Assembly (NCBI GenBank): GCA_003524305.1
Contig: DQHW01000003.1
Coordinates: forward strand, 6,992-70,991
Direction: 5' to 3'
DNA from: Anaerolineaceae bacterium
GTDB lineage: Bacteria > Chloroflexota > Anaerolineae > Anaerolineales > Anaerolineaceae
Length of the DNA: 64,000 nt
Every line of letters starts with the position of its first letter. The stretch's first letter is position 1. The position numbers were made by a program, and so were the translations under genes. The notes under the pieces are model-generated. The model was not told where the DNA came from and searched no databases. It saw only the letters and a list, made by a program, of their open reading frames with translations. This document shows positions 26,196 to 35,349 of this stretch, one piece after another.

Positions 26196-27542
26196 ATGAA
26201 AACGAAGAGTTTAGTTGTAATCAGCATAATTGTCATTTTGACAATGCTTCTTGCTTCTTGTGCCAAAGCAACCCCGGCTGCCACACAAGCACCTGCCGAA
26301 GCCACCGAAGCCCCCATGGCAGAAGCTACTGAAGCCCCAATGGCAACTGATGCACCAGAAATTGACTGCATGGGCGCCGCATCTGGTGACACAATTAGCA
26401 TGCTCTATCAATGGTCTGGTGTCGAAGAAGAAAATTTAACCAAAATCCTCGCCCCGTTGGTGGAAGCTTGTGGAATCGTCATCAACCCCGAATCCACTAG
26501 AGATCAAGCCCTTCTTGATACACGTGTTCAAGCCGGCACTCCACCTGATATCACTTTTTGGAATGTTACCCAACTCACACAATACGAAACCAATTTGGTT
26601 GCTATGACTGATCTGGGTGTAAATGGTGATAATTACGCGGATTACTGGAAAAGTATCGGAACTGTAAATGGAAAATGGCTTGGCCTTCCAGTAAAAGCTG
26701 ATCCCAAAACCCTTATTTGGTATAGCCCAGCCAACTTTACTGCTGATGGATACACAATTCCAACAACCTGGGATGAACTGGATTCGCTCGTAGAAAAAAT
26801 GGTTGCTGATGGAAAAATACCCTGGTCATTGGGTATGGAATCCGGTGACGCCACCGGTTGGACAGGTACTGACTTCATTCAAGATATCTTGCTTGTCACC
26901 CAAGGACCGGCTTATGTAATGGGAATCATTGACGGATCAATCCCGTATAATGATCCTGGTGTCAAGGCAGCATATGAAATTTACGGCAAATGGGCAATGA
27001 GCGACATGTATACAGTTGGTGGTTCCGCAGGTACAGTCTCTGTTGGATTCAACGATGCCATCAACAAAGTCTTCTCAACTCCCCCCGAAGCAATGCTGGT
27101 CAAGCAATCTGGTTTTGCTGGCGGAACAGTAAAAGACACTTATCCTGAACTTGTCTACGGCACGGATTACGATTTCTTTGGCGTACCCGGTGCACAAGGA
27201 CTGCAAGGTGGTTCTGACTGGATGATGGCTTTTAGCGATAAACCTGCTGTAAAAGCTTTGGTAGCTTATTTGAGCAGCGTTAAAGGCGGACAGATGTGGG
27301 CTCAGGTTGGATTTGATCTGACCCCGAATATGGCTGGTTCAGATGCTTATGTTGACCCTGCTTTATTGAAAAAGGGACAAATCCTGGCCAATGCCACTGG
27401 ATTTACTCCTGATATTGGCGATTCCATCCCCGGTGGATTTGGCAGTGCCGAATTTAAGGGAATCACTGAATATGTAAATGGCGGTGATTTGGATGCAATC
27501 CTCAACACAATTGCTGCTGCACAGGCAGAGGGTCTTAAGTAA
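26196..27542 (+). CDS. Sugar ABC transporter substrate-binding lipoprotein (alpha-glucoside type)
   Basis: Extracytoplasmic receptor. Signal peptide with lipobox LLASC (Cys near residue 22), then an Ala/Pro/Thr/Glu-rich tether made of repeated EAPMAEATEAP-like steps to about residue 57. A family 1 solute-binding fold follows (IPTTWDELDSLVEKMVADGKIPW, WTGTDFIQD and GGSDWMMAFSDKPAVKALVAYLSS). This pattern resembles AglE-type alpha-glucoside receptors. The ATG at 26196 follows GAGGAG; a TTG at 26160 is a weaker alternative. Two permease genes follow after a hairpin. No ATPase gene is present, so a shared MsiK-like ATPase encoded elsewhere is inferred. Confidence 0.9.
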   Translation: MKTKSLVVISIIVILTMLLASCAKATPAATQAPAEATEAPMAEATEAPMATDAPEIDCMGAASGDTISMLYQWSGVEEENLTKILAPLVEACGIVINPESTRDQALLDTRVQAGTPPDITFWNVTQLTQYETNLVAMTDLGVNGDNYADYWKSIGTVNGKWLGLPVKADPKTLIWYSPANFTADGYTIPTTWDELDSLVEKMVADGKIPWSLGMESGDATGWTGTDFIQDILLVTQGPAYVMGIIDGSIPYNDPGVKAAYEIYGKWAMSDMYTVGGSAGTVSVGFNDAINKVFSTPPEAMLVKQSGFAGGTVKDTYPELVYGTDYDFFGVPGAQGLQGGSDWMMAFSDKPAVKALVAYLSSVKGGQMWAQVGFDLTPNMAGSDAYVDPALLKKGQILANATGFTPDIGDSIPGGFGSAEFKGITEYVNGGDLDAILNTIAAAQAEGLK

Positions 27543-27557
27543 CTGGTAATGCGACAA

Positions 27558-27590
27558 CGTAGAGGTGTTAGTTGAACTAACACCTCTACG
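27558..27590 (+). promoter_or_regulatory. Perfect inverted repeat between binding-protein and permease genes
   Basis: Two 16-base arms around a single G, starting CGTAGAGGTG and ending CACCTCTACG. There is no T-run, so it is unlikely to stop transcription fully. It is well placed to stabilise the binding-protein message and lower permease levels, as seen at malE-malF type junctions. Its centre contains GTTAGT and ACTAAC, the operator half-sites in inverted order, so regulator binding is also possible. Confidence 0.7.
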
Positions 27591-27605
27591 CAATTTGGAG
27601 GTGAT

Positions 27606-28568
27606 ATGTCTTCTGCAAATGTTCCCCAGGTCATGAAGCAAGGCAAAGTTATCCCCTGGTTCTATTTGGCGCCTGCCATAATTATCATGAGTATTTTTAT
27701 TGTTTATCCTATGATTAATACTGTTGCCCTCAGCTTTTTGAATAAGGATGGCACAGCATCTGCAGCAACAACCTGTAATGTGGGTCAACCCTGTTGGGGA
27801 GTATTTGAAAATTATCGATATGCGCTGACCGCGGAATTAAACACAACCTCCTTCAATACGATATGGAAATCTTTTTGGGTATCGTCTTATGGCAATACAC
27901 TAAAATGGATTTTGATTATGGTTAGTGGAACCGTAGGTATTGGATTGGGTTTCGCTATTTTTGCCGAAAGAGTCAAATATGAAGCACTGGCAAAAGCCAT
28001 AATTTTTATGCCAATGGCTATTTCCTTTGTAGGCGCGGGGGTTATTTGGAAATTTGTATACAATTGGGGAACCTCTCAAGTGCAAGTTGGATTATTGAAC
28101 GCTATTATTTCAGCATTAGGGGGTAAACCGGTTGCATTCTTATCCACAACGAACCTCAACACGATAATGTTGGTGATCGTTGGCATCTGGATGTGGACAG
28201 GTTTTTGTATGACCATTTTATCAGCGGCGTTAAAAGCTGTTCCAGACGAAGTTCTGGAAGCAGCCCGCGTAGATGGAGCTTCTGAATGGCAAGTTTTTTG
28301 GAGCGTAATGGTACCAATCATTGCACCCACAATCATTGTTGTGGTCACCACCATGGTGATTAATGTGCTCAAGTTATTTGATATCGTTTATGTCATGACC
28401 GGTGGGAATTTTGGAACTGAAGTCATTGCCAACCGCATGTACGATGAAATGTATAAAAACTTCCAAACGGGTCGGGGAACTGCAATTGCGGTTGTACTCA
28501 TAATTGCCATCATACCTTTCATATACATGAATATTCGCCGCTTCTTGGCACAGGAGGCAATGAGATGA
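27606..28568 (+). CDS. Sugar ABC transporter permease (AglF/MalF-like)
   Basis: A 320-residue membrane protein with about six transmembrane segments. The permease signature EAARVDGASEWQVFWSVMVPII (EAA loop that contacts the ATPase) is near residue 218. The periplasmic segment after helix 1 holds two Cys residues (TCNVGQPC), which might form a disulfide. It is the partner of the permease that follows, with which it overlaps by four bases. The ATG is eight bases after GGAGG at 27597. Confidence 0.92.
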   Translation: MSSANVPQVMKQGKVIPWFYLAPAIIIMSIFIVYPMINTVALSFLNKDGTASAATTCNVGQPCWGVFENYRYALTAELNTTSFNTIWKSFWVSSYGNTLKWILIMVSGTVGIGLGFAIFAERVKYEALAKAIIFMPMAISFVGAGVIWKFVYNWGTSQVQVGLLNAIISALGGKPVAFLSTTNLNTIMLVIVGIWMWTGFCMTILSAALKAVPDEVLEAARVDGASEWQVFWSVMVPIIAPTIIVVVTTMVINVLKLFDIVYVMTGGNFGTEVIANRMYDEMYKNFQTGRGTAIAVVLIIAIIPFIYMNIRRFLAQEAMR

Positions 28569-29527
28569 GACGCTCAAAGATAAACAGTATCCTCAATAAA
28601 ATCCCCACACATTTCATTATTATTTTTACTATGTTAGTTTGGTTGGTACCAACCATCGGACTTTTCGTAACATCTTTAAGACCACTTCCCTTAATAAATA
28701 CTACTGGCTGGTGGACAGCTTTTTCAGATAAAAATACACAACAGACTGGCTTATCCTCAAAGTTCACACTCAACAATTATGTCGATGCCATTGTTGGATA
28801 CAGAGGGACTAACACCTATGTTGAGGATTGCCAAACTGGTTCACAATCCTCAAGTTTGAATTGTAACGCGTCCGATTTACTGAATCCGAGGGGAATGGGA
28901 CAAGCATTTGTTAATAGTCTTATTGTGACTATTCCCGCCACGATTCTCCCTATTTTTCTCGCTGCGTTCGCCGGTTATGCCTTCGCCTGGCTGGATTTTA
29001 AAGGCCGCTTTCTTTTATTCGCTCTATTGGTCGGGCTCCAAGTAGTACCTCTGCAAATGACCCTTGTTCCAGTATTAAAGATGTATGCCAAATTGGGAAT
29101 GACAGGAACTTTTCTGGGGGTTTGGCTCTTTCATACCGGCTTTGGTCTGCCTTATGCGATCTATCTCATGCGCAACTTTTTAGGTGGTTTACCTAAAGAT
29201 CTCTTTGAAGCTGCTTATCTCGATGGCGCATCTCATTGGACGACATTCACCAATTTAGTCATTCCATTATCCATGCCTGCCATTGCTTCTCTTGGAATTT
29301 TTCAATTTCTCTGGGTATGGAATGACCTGCTGGTCGCACTTGTCTTCCTTGGTGGTACAAAGCCGGTAATGACCTATCAAATCAGCAACATGGTTACGTC
29401 ATTAGGCGCTGGATGGCATTTATTAACTGCAGCGGCTTTTCTATCCATGCTGTTGCCGATGATTGTATTCTTCGCACTGCAGCGTTACTTCGTCCGCGGA
29501 ATGCTAGCGGGTGCAATTAAAGGCTAA
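28565..29527 (+). CDS. Sugar ABC transporter permease (AglG/MalG-like)
   Basis: A 320-residue second permease subunit. It has an N-terminal membrane helix and a periplasmic loop of about 90 residues with two Cys residues (VEDCQTGSQSSSLNC). The core has five helices with the EAA loop EAAYLDGASHWTTFTNLVIPLSMP. It ends in VRGMLAGAIKG, the usual MalG-type C-terminus that docks in the ATPase. The start overlaps the upstream stop (ATGA). Confidence 0.92.
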   Translation: MRRSKINSILNKIPTHFIIIFTMLVWLVPTIGLFVTSLRPLPLINTTGWWTAFSDKNTQQTGLSSKFTLNNYVDAIVGYRGTNTYVEDCQTGSQSSSLNCNASDLLNPRGMGQAFVNSLIVTIPATILPIFLAAFAGYAFAWLDFKGRFLLFALLVGLQVVPLQMTLVPVLKMYAKLGMTGTFLGVWLFHTGFGLPYAIYLMRNFLGGLPKDLFEAAYLDGASHWTTFTNLVIPLSMPAIASLGIFQFLWVWNDLLVALVFLGGTKPVMTYQISNMVTSLGAGWHLLTAAAFLSMLLPMIVFFALQRYFVRGMLAGAIKG

Positions 29528-29680
29528 ACTCAAACTTTTTTTAGTCAAATTCAAAAATATATTTATCCTTTGTGTTCTTGAAAGGATTATGCAGTGTTAG
29601 CAGAAAAAAATATTTTGATATTTTTATTGTTATAAGTCAGTATGATACTTCGCGATATATGAATTAAAGGATACCAAGTT

Positions 29681-32008
29681 ATGAACGAACATCAGAAATT
29701 TGGAAGGGTAATATATTCGGCAGAACCTTGGCGGGTGACAGAGCATCATTTTATGAAGAATGAATACAAACTAAATGAAACTATTTTCTCACTCGGAAAT
29801 GGTTATCTGGGAGTCCGCGGTGGCTTTGAAGAAGGTTTTTCTGGATCGCAAATGAACGGTACATATATTAACGGTTTTTATGAAGAATATCCGTTTGATT
29901 ATCCTGACTTTATCTACGCGAATCCGATTAATGATCAATTCATGGTTAATGTTGCAGATGCAAAAGTTATTCGACTTGAAGTCGATGGCGAACCATTCAG
30001 CGTGACCTCGGGATTAATCGAAAAATACAGCCGGACCCTTGAAATGCAGACCGGATGTATGGAAAGGTCGGTTTGTTGGAAAACATCCAAAGGAAAAACT
30101 GTTAACCTTCAATTTCAACGTTTGGTGAGCTTTGTTAACCCTCATCTATACGTTATCCGTTGCAGTATTATGCTATTACAAGAAGCAGATATTAGTCTTT
30201 ATTCTGGAATTTTTGCAGGGGGGACAATTCTTGCTGACCAGGATAATACTTTGTTCAGTCGCGATAAATTAAACTTAAGAATGCATATAAGCCATATTTC
30301 TGCATCCGGTCAAAGTCTTGAAGTACAACAAAAATGTAATATTTCAGGTCTGTCGGTTGCGTGCGCAGTTGAGCATGTTCTTGAAGGGTTGGCCGATCAT
30401 CCAGTAACATTCGTTTCAGAAGATTCAGCAGGTTTAACCTGGAAAGCGAAAGTGAAGGCGGATCAACAAATCACACTAACCAAATATATAGCTTACGCCA
30501 CAAACCGCGGCATACCTGAAGAATCGATTCAATCTCAATCCAAACAAATTGCCGTATCCGCTGTAAAGACTGGTTGGCAAAACCTCTACAACAGCCAAAC
30601 CACTTATCTTGATCGATTTTGGCAATCTGCCGATGTTGAAATTGAAGGTGACGATGCTTTACAACAAGGTGTGCGTTTTAATACTTTTCATCTTCTCCAA
30701 TCTGTTGGAAGGGATGGCAAGACAAACATTGCCGCCAAAGGTTTAACCGGTGAAGGTTACTCGGGGCATACTTTTTGGGATAGTGAAGGTTTTGCTGTCC
30801 CCTTCTTTCTCTATCATTCGCCAGAAATTGCAAAATCACTGCTTGAATATCGATATTTCACCCTAGATGGAGCACGAACACGAGCTAAACAAATGTCGCA
30901 TTCAGGCGGAGCGCTTTATCCATGGAGGACCATTAACGGCGACGAATGTTCATCGTATTATCCTGCGGGTACGGCACAGTATCATATCAACGCCGATATT
31001 GCCATGGCGATCAGAAAATATTATTTGGCCACAGATGACAAATCTTTTATGGCTGATATGGGCGCAGAAATATTATTTGAAACAGCTCGTATATGGGCTC
31101 AGGTAGGCTGGTTCGCTCCTTCCAAAGGTGGAAAATATTCCATCCCGTGTGTTACCGGACCGGACGAATATACAGTCCTCGTTGACAATAATGCCTATAC
31201 CAATTACATGGCACGTGAACATCTGAATTTTGCAGTTGATATTTGGCATATGTTAGAAAATGATTTCCCGACAAAATGGAAAAGATTACAGTCAACGATA
31301 AAAATGGATATTAATGAAATTGAACGCTGGAAAAAAATTGCAGATAATATGTTCCTGCCTTACGATCCTGAATTGCAGATCATCCCGCAAGACGATGGTT
31401 TTTTGGCAAAACCGGATTGGCCATTTGCAAAAACCACCAAAGAAGAATATCCATTGCAGATGCACCATCACATGTTGATCATCTACCGGCATCGTGTTTG
31501 CAAACAAGCAGATACGGTTTTAGTGGAATTTGTCTTAAGTGATCAGTTTTCGCTTGAACAGAAAAAACGGGATTTCGATTTTTACGAACCGATCACCGTT
31601 CATGATTCGTCGCTCTCAGCTTGCATCTATAGCATCATGGCTAATGAAGTCGGATATCCCGAGAAAGCGTATGATTACTTCATTCAAACTGCCCGACTGG
31701 ACCTGGATAACTGTCAAGAGAACAGCGAACTCGGCATCCACATGGCAAATATGGCTGGAACCTGGATGTGTGTCGTAAACGGTTTTGCGGGTATGCGAAC
31801 AACAGGTGGCAAATTATTATTTCAGCCCAGACTCCCAACACAATGGCGTGGATTAAAATTTAAATTAAACTGGCAGAAATCCATCCTTGAGATTCATGTT
31901 ACAAAAAAGGGTACAACTTACACATTGCTTGGCGGAGATTCATTAGAATTCATGCACTTTAATGAACATATAACAATATCCAATGGAGAATCAATAAATT
32001 TGAATTAG
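29681..32008 (+). CDS. Glycoside hydrolase family 65 disaccharide phosphorylase
   Basis: A 775-residue cytoplasmic enzyme with the GH65 layout: an N-terminal beta-sandwich (LGNGYLGVRGGFEE), an alpha/alpha-barrel and a C-terminal beta-sheet (GKLLFQPRLPTQWRGLKFKLNW). Visible barrel motifs are GHTFWDSEGFAVPFF, the NGDECSSYYPAGTAQYHINADIA loop and the general acid Glu496 in GPDEY. GH65 phosphorylases split alpha-linked glucose disaccharides with phosphate to beta-glucose-1-phosphate plus glucose, matching pgmB in the operon. The loop form suggests a trehalose, kojibiose or nigerose type rather than classic maltose phosphorylase, but specificity is not settled. It starts 154 bases after the permeases and may have its own promoter. 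Confidence 0.9.
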   Translation: MNEHQKFGRVIYSAEPWRVTEHHFMKNEYKLNETIFSLGNGYLGVRGGFEEGFSGSQMNGTYINGFYEEYPFDYPDFIYANPINDQFMVNVADAKVIRLEVDGEPFSVTSGLIEKYSRTLEMQTGCMERSVCWKTSKGKTVNLQFQRLVSFVNPHLYVIRCSIMLLQEADISLYSGIFAGGTILADQDNTLFSRDKLNLRMHISHISASGQSLEVQQKCNISGLSVACAVEHVLEGLADHPVTFVSEDSAGLTWKAKVKADQQITLTKYIAYATNRGIPEESIQSQSKQIAVSAVKTGWQNLYNSQTTYLDRFWQSADVEIEGDDALQQGVRFNTFHLLQSVGRDGKTNIAAKGLTGEGYSGHTFWDSEGFAVPFFLYHSPEIAKSLLEYRYFTLDGARTRAKQMSHSGGALYPWRTINGDECSSYYPAGTAQYHINADIAMAIRKYYLATDDKSFMADMGAEILFETARIWAQVGWFAPSKGGKYSIPCVTGPDEYTVLVDNNAYTNYMAREHLNFAVDIWHMLENDFPTKWKRLQSTIKMDINEIERWKKIADNMFLPYDPELQIIPQDDGFLAKPDWPFAKTTKEEYPLQMHHHMLIIYRHRVCKQADTVLVEFVLSDQFSLEQKKRDFDFYEPITVHDSSLSACIYSIMANEVGYPEKAYDYFIQTARLDLDNCQENSELGIHMANMAGTWMCVVNGFAGMRTTGGKLLFQPRLPTQWRGLKFKLNWQKSILEIHVTKKGTTYTLLGGDSLEFMHFNEHITISNGESINLN

Positions 32009-32277
32009 AACCATAACACAAATTAAAATATACAAATCGACCTTTCTTATGGTGGTTATAAAAATGAAGAAAAGTCCATTCTTGTGTATATTGGTTCACC
32101 ATTGAATTCGATTTGTTTTTGATTCTAACCTTCTTTAAATCAAAAACAATTAGAAACAATTCACAGGATTTGTGCAATTAAAGAACTTTTGTTCTACGAA
32201 TCATTATATACCATTTGTCAGGCATTTTTCCGTTTTATGTGAAACATTAATAATTATTATAAATCTCACATCATATC

Positions 32278-32742
32278 TTAAGACATTAGAGTCATTTGTT
32301 GGTTACCAATTAATACAGCACCTGTTAAAGTCAAATCAAATTCATTTGGCCAAACCGTTTGATCATCATAAACAGCACCTGAGAGAGTCGCATCTTCCAA
32401 ATCAGCGCCACTGAGATTTGCGCCGATCAAGATTGACTGATCTAAATTAGCACCTTTGAAACTTGCACCTTCCAAATGTGCGTTTTTTAGATTGGCACCT
32501 TGGAGTATTGCGCGTTTGAAAAAGGCTCCCTTCAAGTTCGCCCCTTCCAAGTTTGCGTTGCAGAGAAGTGCGCGTTTTAAATTGGCACCTTCGAGGTTTG
32601 CATATTTTAGATTCGCTCCAACCAAACCTGCACTGTAGAGGTCTGCATCCAATAGGTTCATCTTCTTCCCATCAACAAAACCCAACAAAAACCGATTGTG
32701 AAGATTTATAGCATCCATGATTTCTTCATATTCAAGTCTCAT
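32278..32742 (-). CDS. Pentapeptide-repeat protein
   Basis: After about 35 ordinary residues the 154-residue protein is made of A(N/D)Lxx repeats (ANLKYANLEGANLKRALL and on to ADLEDATLSGAV), some 18 steps, which fold as a right-handed beta-helix. Some family members mimic DNA and protect gyrase, but most have no known job and nothing here decides this. It stands alone, with an AT-rich flank on both sides. AAAGGAAAGT precedes the ATG. Confidence 0.9.
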   Translation of the reverse strand: MRLEYEEIMDAINLHNRFLLGFVDGKKMNLLDADLYSAGLVGANLKYANLEGANLKRALLCNANLEGANLKGAFFKRAILQGANLKNAHLEGASFKGANLDQSILIGANLSGADLEDATLSGAVYDDQTVWPNEFDLTLTGAVLIGNQQMTLMS

Positions 32743-32835
32743 AGTACTTTCCTTTTAATTACCCGAGAAATAACTTAAGCAAATAAAGCTACCGACATTA
32801 ATGCTTACCTTATTCTTTTTTGGTTCAGTTCCAAT

Positions 32836-33039
32836 CTAAATTCCTAATTTTGGTAACACGAGTCTGTGAAGTATCAAAACAAGAAATGTTGCCAAGATGG
32901 ATATTTCAAAATTTGCTAATGAGCCAGAATAATCATTCATAATTGACGGGTTAATCAACATAACAATTGAAGGCGTCAACATCAACATACCGCTGCCTTG
33001 ACTTTGTCTCGATTTATAATCCATCAACCTGAACTGCAT
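32836..33039 (-). CDS. Doubtful 67-residue membrane peptide
   Basis: The C-terminal half (NFEISILATFLVLILHRLVLP) would make one transmembrane helix and the N-terminal half has a second hydrophobic patch (MLMLTPSIVMLI). There is no good ribosome site and no recognised family. It may be a chance frame in AT-rich DNA. Confidence 0.2.
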   Translation of the reverse strand: MQFRLMDYKSRQSQGSGMLMLTPSIVMLINPSIMNDYSGSLANFEISILATFLVLILHRLVLPKLGI

Positions 33040-33176
33040 CTATTGATACCAATGTGTCCGGCATTAATCACCTCATTTAAGAAATGTTATACTATTATTG
33101 TAGTACAAATATTACATTTTATTCATCTTCATACTAAAATAATTATATTTATCACCAAGGTTAGTTTTAGAATATA

Positions 33177-33216
33177 CAAAAAAATACTTGGTCAATCCAA
33201 AGAATTTGACCAAGTA
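33177..33216 (-). terminator. Rho-independent terminator after the receiver-TadZ gene
   Basis: TACTTGGTCAA (33185-33195) pairs with TTGACCAAGTA (33206-33216). On the minus strand it is followed by seven T residues (complement of 33184-33177). Confidence 0.85.
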
Positions 33217-33286
33217 CAGATTTTTCCTTTAATGAGATTTGACACCTTAATAAAGTGCGAATCTACCTATATAATCCCGCTTTTAG

Positions 33287-34435
33287 CTATTCCTTCCTCG
33301 CGGCGGTCAGCCGTTGAGCCATCTTGGTGAAGGCCCCGCTGGTTGAAGTTCGCGGCGCGAGCATCATATAAGGAGTGCCCTGGTTGATGGCGCGCACCAT
33401 ATTTACACTATCGTAAGGAATTTCTGCAAAAATGTCTTTCTTTAACCCTTCGGCGATCTTGGCGGGTGTAAGCGAACTTTTCTGGAAGGTTTCATTAACC
33501 ACCGGCAGCACTTTACGGCGGTCAATTCCCATTTCTTCAAAGAGCCGCAATGCTTGATAGGCGGCATTCACAGAAGCCAGTTCAGGCGCCAATGGAACGA
33601 TGATGGCATCGCTGCGTTCAAGCACAGAGATAATCGAATCAGTAAAATGGTTGCCAGAATCCACCACGATGTAAGGGGCGAGCATCTGCAAGGGTGTCCA
33701 AACGAGATCAATGGTGGCACGCGTCACCAGGTCGCCTTCTTCAAAGAATTGCGGTGAGGGCAGCAGACTGATGCCTGAAGCATGATCCAGAATCATTGAG
33801 CTTAGCAGCCCTTCTTCAATGCTGCCTTCAGGCCAATCAGCAAGTGAGGCCAGCGTATTTTTAGGTTTGAGATTGAGCATCAATGCGCACTGGCCGCCTG
33901 AAAGCGCCATATCCCACAGGCAGGCTTTGATTTCGAGCAATTGGGCAATCGCGACTGCCAGGTTGACAGCAATTGATGATGTACCCACGCCGCCGCGCAG
34001 ACTGAATACAGAAAACACTTTTGATGATGATTGCGATATGGATGATTTTTCTTTATTACGGCTTAACAGCGCCTTGACTCGTAGCTCCAATTCGTCAGGG
34101 CTGACTGTCTTGCTGATGAAATCATCTGCACCGGCTTCAAGTCCTGCAACCTTATCTTTAAGATCCGTTTGGCTGGTGAGCATGATCACGGGCACTTTGG
34201 CTGTCTGTTGGTTCGCGCGAATTGTCTTAATAAAAGTGTAGCCATCCATGCCCGGCATCATCACGTCAGAGATGATCAAGTCAGGGGTCTTATGAGACGA
34301 ATTCAGCCAATCCAATGCATTCTGGGGACGGTCATGTGCGGAAACTTCAAATCCTAGGCGCAACAAAATAGCCTTCAATTTATACAAGGTAATTTCGCTG
34401 TCTTCGACGATTAAAATCAAAAATTTATCGCTCAT
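33287..34435 (-). CDS. Response regulator receiver fused to TadZ/CpaE-like ParA domain (second copy)
   Basis: 382 residues. The receiver domain (ILIVEDSEITLYKL, ISDVMMPGMDGYTF, MLTSQT, SKTVSP) is followed from about residue 140 by a MinD/ParA-like domain. The P-loop reads RGGVGTSS: both lysines of the ParA-type loop (KGGxGK) are replaced, more extremely than in the copy at 4708. Nucleotide binding may be weak or lost; proteins of this class act as polar scaffolds. The ATG at 34435 is used because GGAGG lies at the right distance; the ATG at 34447 overlaps that GGAGG. It is 36 bases downstream of the receiver-Hpt gene, so the two probably work in one phosphorelay. Confidence 0.85.
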   Translation of the reverse strand: MSDKFLILIVEDSEITLYKLKAILLRLGFEVSAHDRPQNALDWLNSSHKTPDLIISDVMMPGMDGYTFIKTIRANQQTAKVPVIMLTSQTDLKDKVAGLEAGADDFISKTVSPDELELRVKALLSRNKEKSSISQSSSKVFSVFSLRGGVGTSSIAVNLAVAIAQLLEIKACLWDMALSGGQCALMLNLKPKNTLASLADWPEGSIEEGLLSSMILDHASGISLLPSPQFFEEGDLVTRATIDLVWTPLQMLAPYIVVDSGNHFTDSIISVLERSDAIIVPLAPELASVNAAYQALRLFEEMGIDRRKVLPVVNETFQKSSLTPAKIAEGLKKDIFAEIPYDSVNMVRAINQGTPYMMLAPRTSTSGAFTKMAQRLTAARKE

Positions 34436-34471
34436 GTTATCCTCCAAACCATTTCAACTAATGCGGCTTTA

Positions 34472-35263
34472 TTATTTATCCAAAAAATCATCCAGAGCCA
34501 CACGCAACTCGAAAAATTCCTGCTTGATGCCTGAAATAAAAGTCGCAAAGGGATCGACCCCGGATTGTTTGACTAATATTTCAAGTCGGGCACAAAACTG
34601 CTCCATACGCCGTCCACCTACCTGGCTGGTGCTGCCCTTCAATGTATGCAAAGCGCGCAGTAATTCGTCTTTATCCTTTTTATCCGAAGCGTTCTCAATT
34701 TGTTCAATCAGCCCCGGGGTTCCACTCTTGAATAACTCCGCCAAATGTTTGGCAGATTCTTTGCCATCATCTCCCATCAAAGCCATGAAATCACTGATCA
34801 CGGTCTCTTCAAGGATCGGAAATTCGTTGAGAGAAGTCGATTTATTCTTATCTCGATTAGCTGCCTCTGCATCGTCTGTTTGGACGGACAGATTGGCAAG
34901 AATATTAACCAGCGCATCAATCTGCACTGGTTTGGTCAACACGTCATCCATGCCGGCTTCAAGGTACTTTTCACGCCCTTCCACGGATGATTCCGCGGTC
35001 AGCGCGATGATCCTGGGCTGCTTCTCAGGCGCGTAATGCGCACGAATCAATTTGGTGGCTGTGAGGCCATCCATCTCAGGCATCTGGATATCCATCAGAA
35101 TAATATCGAAATCCTGACGGTCCATTTTGTTTAAAACCTGAATTCCCGTTTTTGCCAGCACGGCATCATAACCAATGCGACCTAAAATGCGCAGCATAAG
35201 ATGCTGGTTAACTTCATTGTCTTCTGCCAACAATATATGCAAATCAGAATTCGCCATTTCCAT
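34472..35263 (-). CDS. Response regulator with C-terminal Hpt domain
   Basis: 263 residues. The receiver (ILLAEDNEVNQ, LMDIQMPEMDG with phospho-Asp, ALTAES, TKPVQ) resembles the receivers of hybrid kinases. A linker leads to an Hpt domain with the phosphoacceptor His in LRALHTLKGSTSQVGG. It can therefore take phosphate on Asp and on His and pass it on, likely to the receiver-TadZ protein encoded next. No kinase gene is adjacent. Start at 35263 or the ATG two codons later. Confidence 0.88.
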   Translation of the reverse strand: MEMANSDLHILLAEDNEVNQHLMLRILGRIGYDAVLAKTGIQVLNKMDRQDFDIILMDIQMPEMDGLTATKLIRAHYAPEKQPRIIALTAESSVEGREKYLEAGMDDVLTKPVQIDALVNILANLSVQTDDAEAANRDKNKSTSLNEFPILEETVISDFMALMGDDGKESAKHLAELFKSGTPGLIEQIENASDKKDKDELLRALHTLKGSTSQVGGRRMEQFCARLEILVKQSGVDPFATFISGIKQEFFELRVALDDFLDK

Positions 35264-35349
35264 TTCCCTATGGTTGTTTCATTACGATGAATTATTCTAC
35301 TTTAATTATATCGGCTCTACCCCATTCTGCAACCAAAAACTTATGCAGA

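Larger units (their letters stand above)
32743..33286. other. AT-rich intergenic region
   Basis: About 540 bases, distinctly more AT-rich than flanking genes. It holds one possible minus-strand small membrane ORF (32836-33039) and a terminator for the minus-strand operon upstream (33177-33216). Nothing else is convincing. Confidence 0.6.

Noticed and set aside
32032..32120. Terminator for the GH65 gene
   Set aside because: Only an eight-base match (CAAATCGA / TCGATTTG) about 75 bases apart, with no compact stem, so not convincing.
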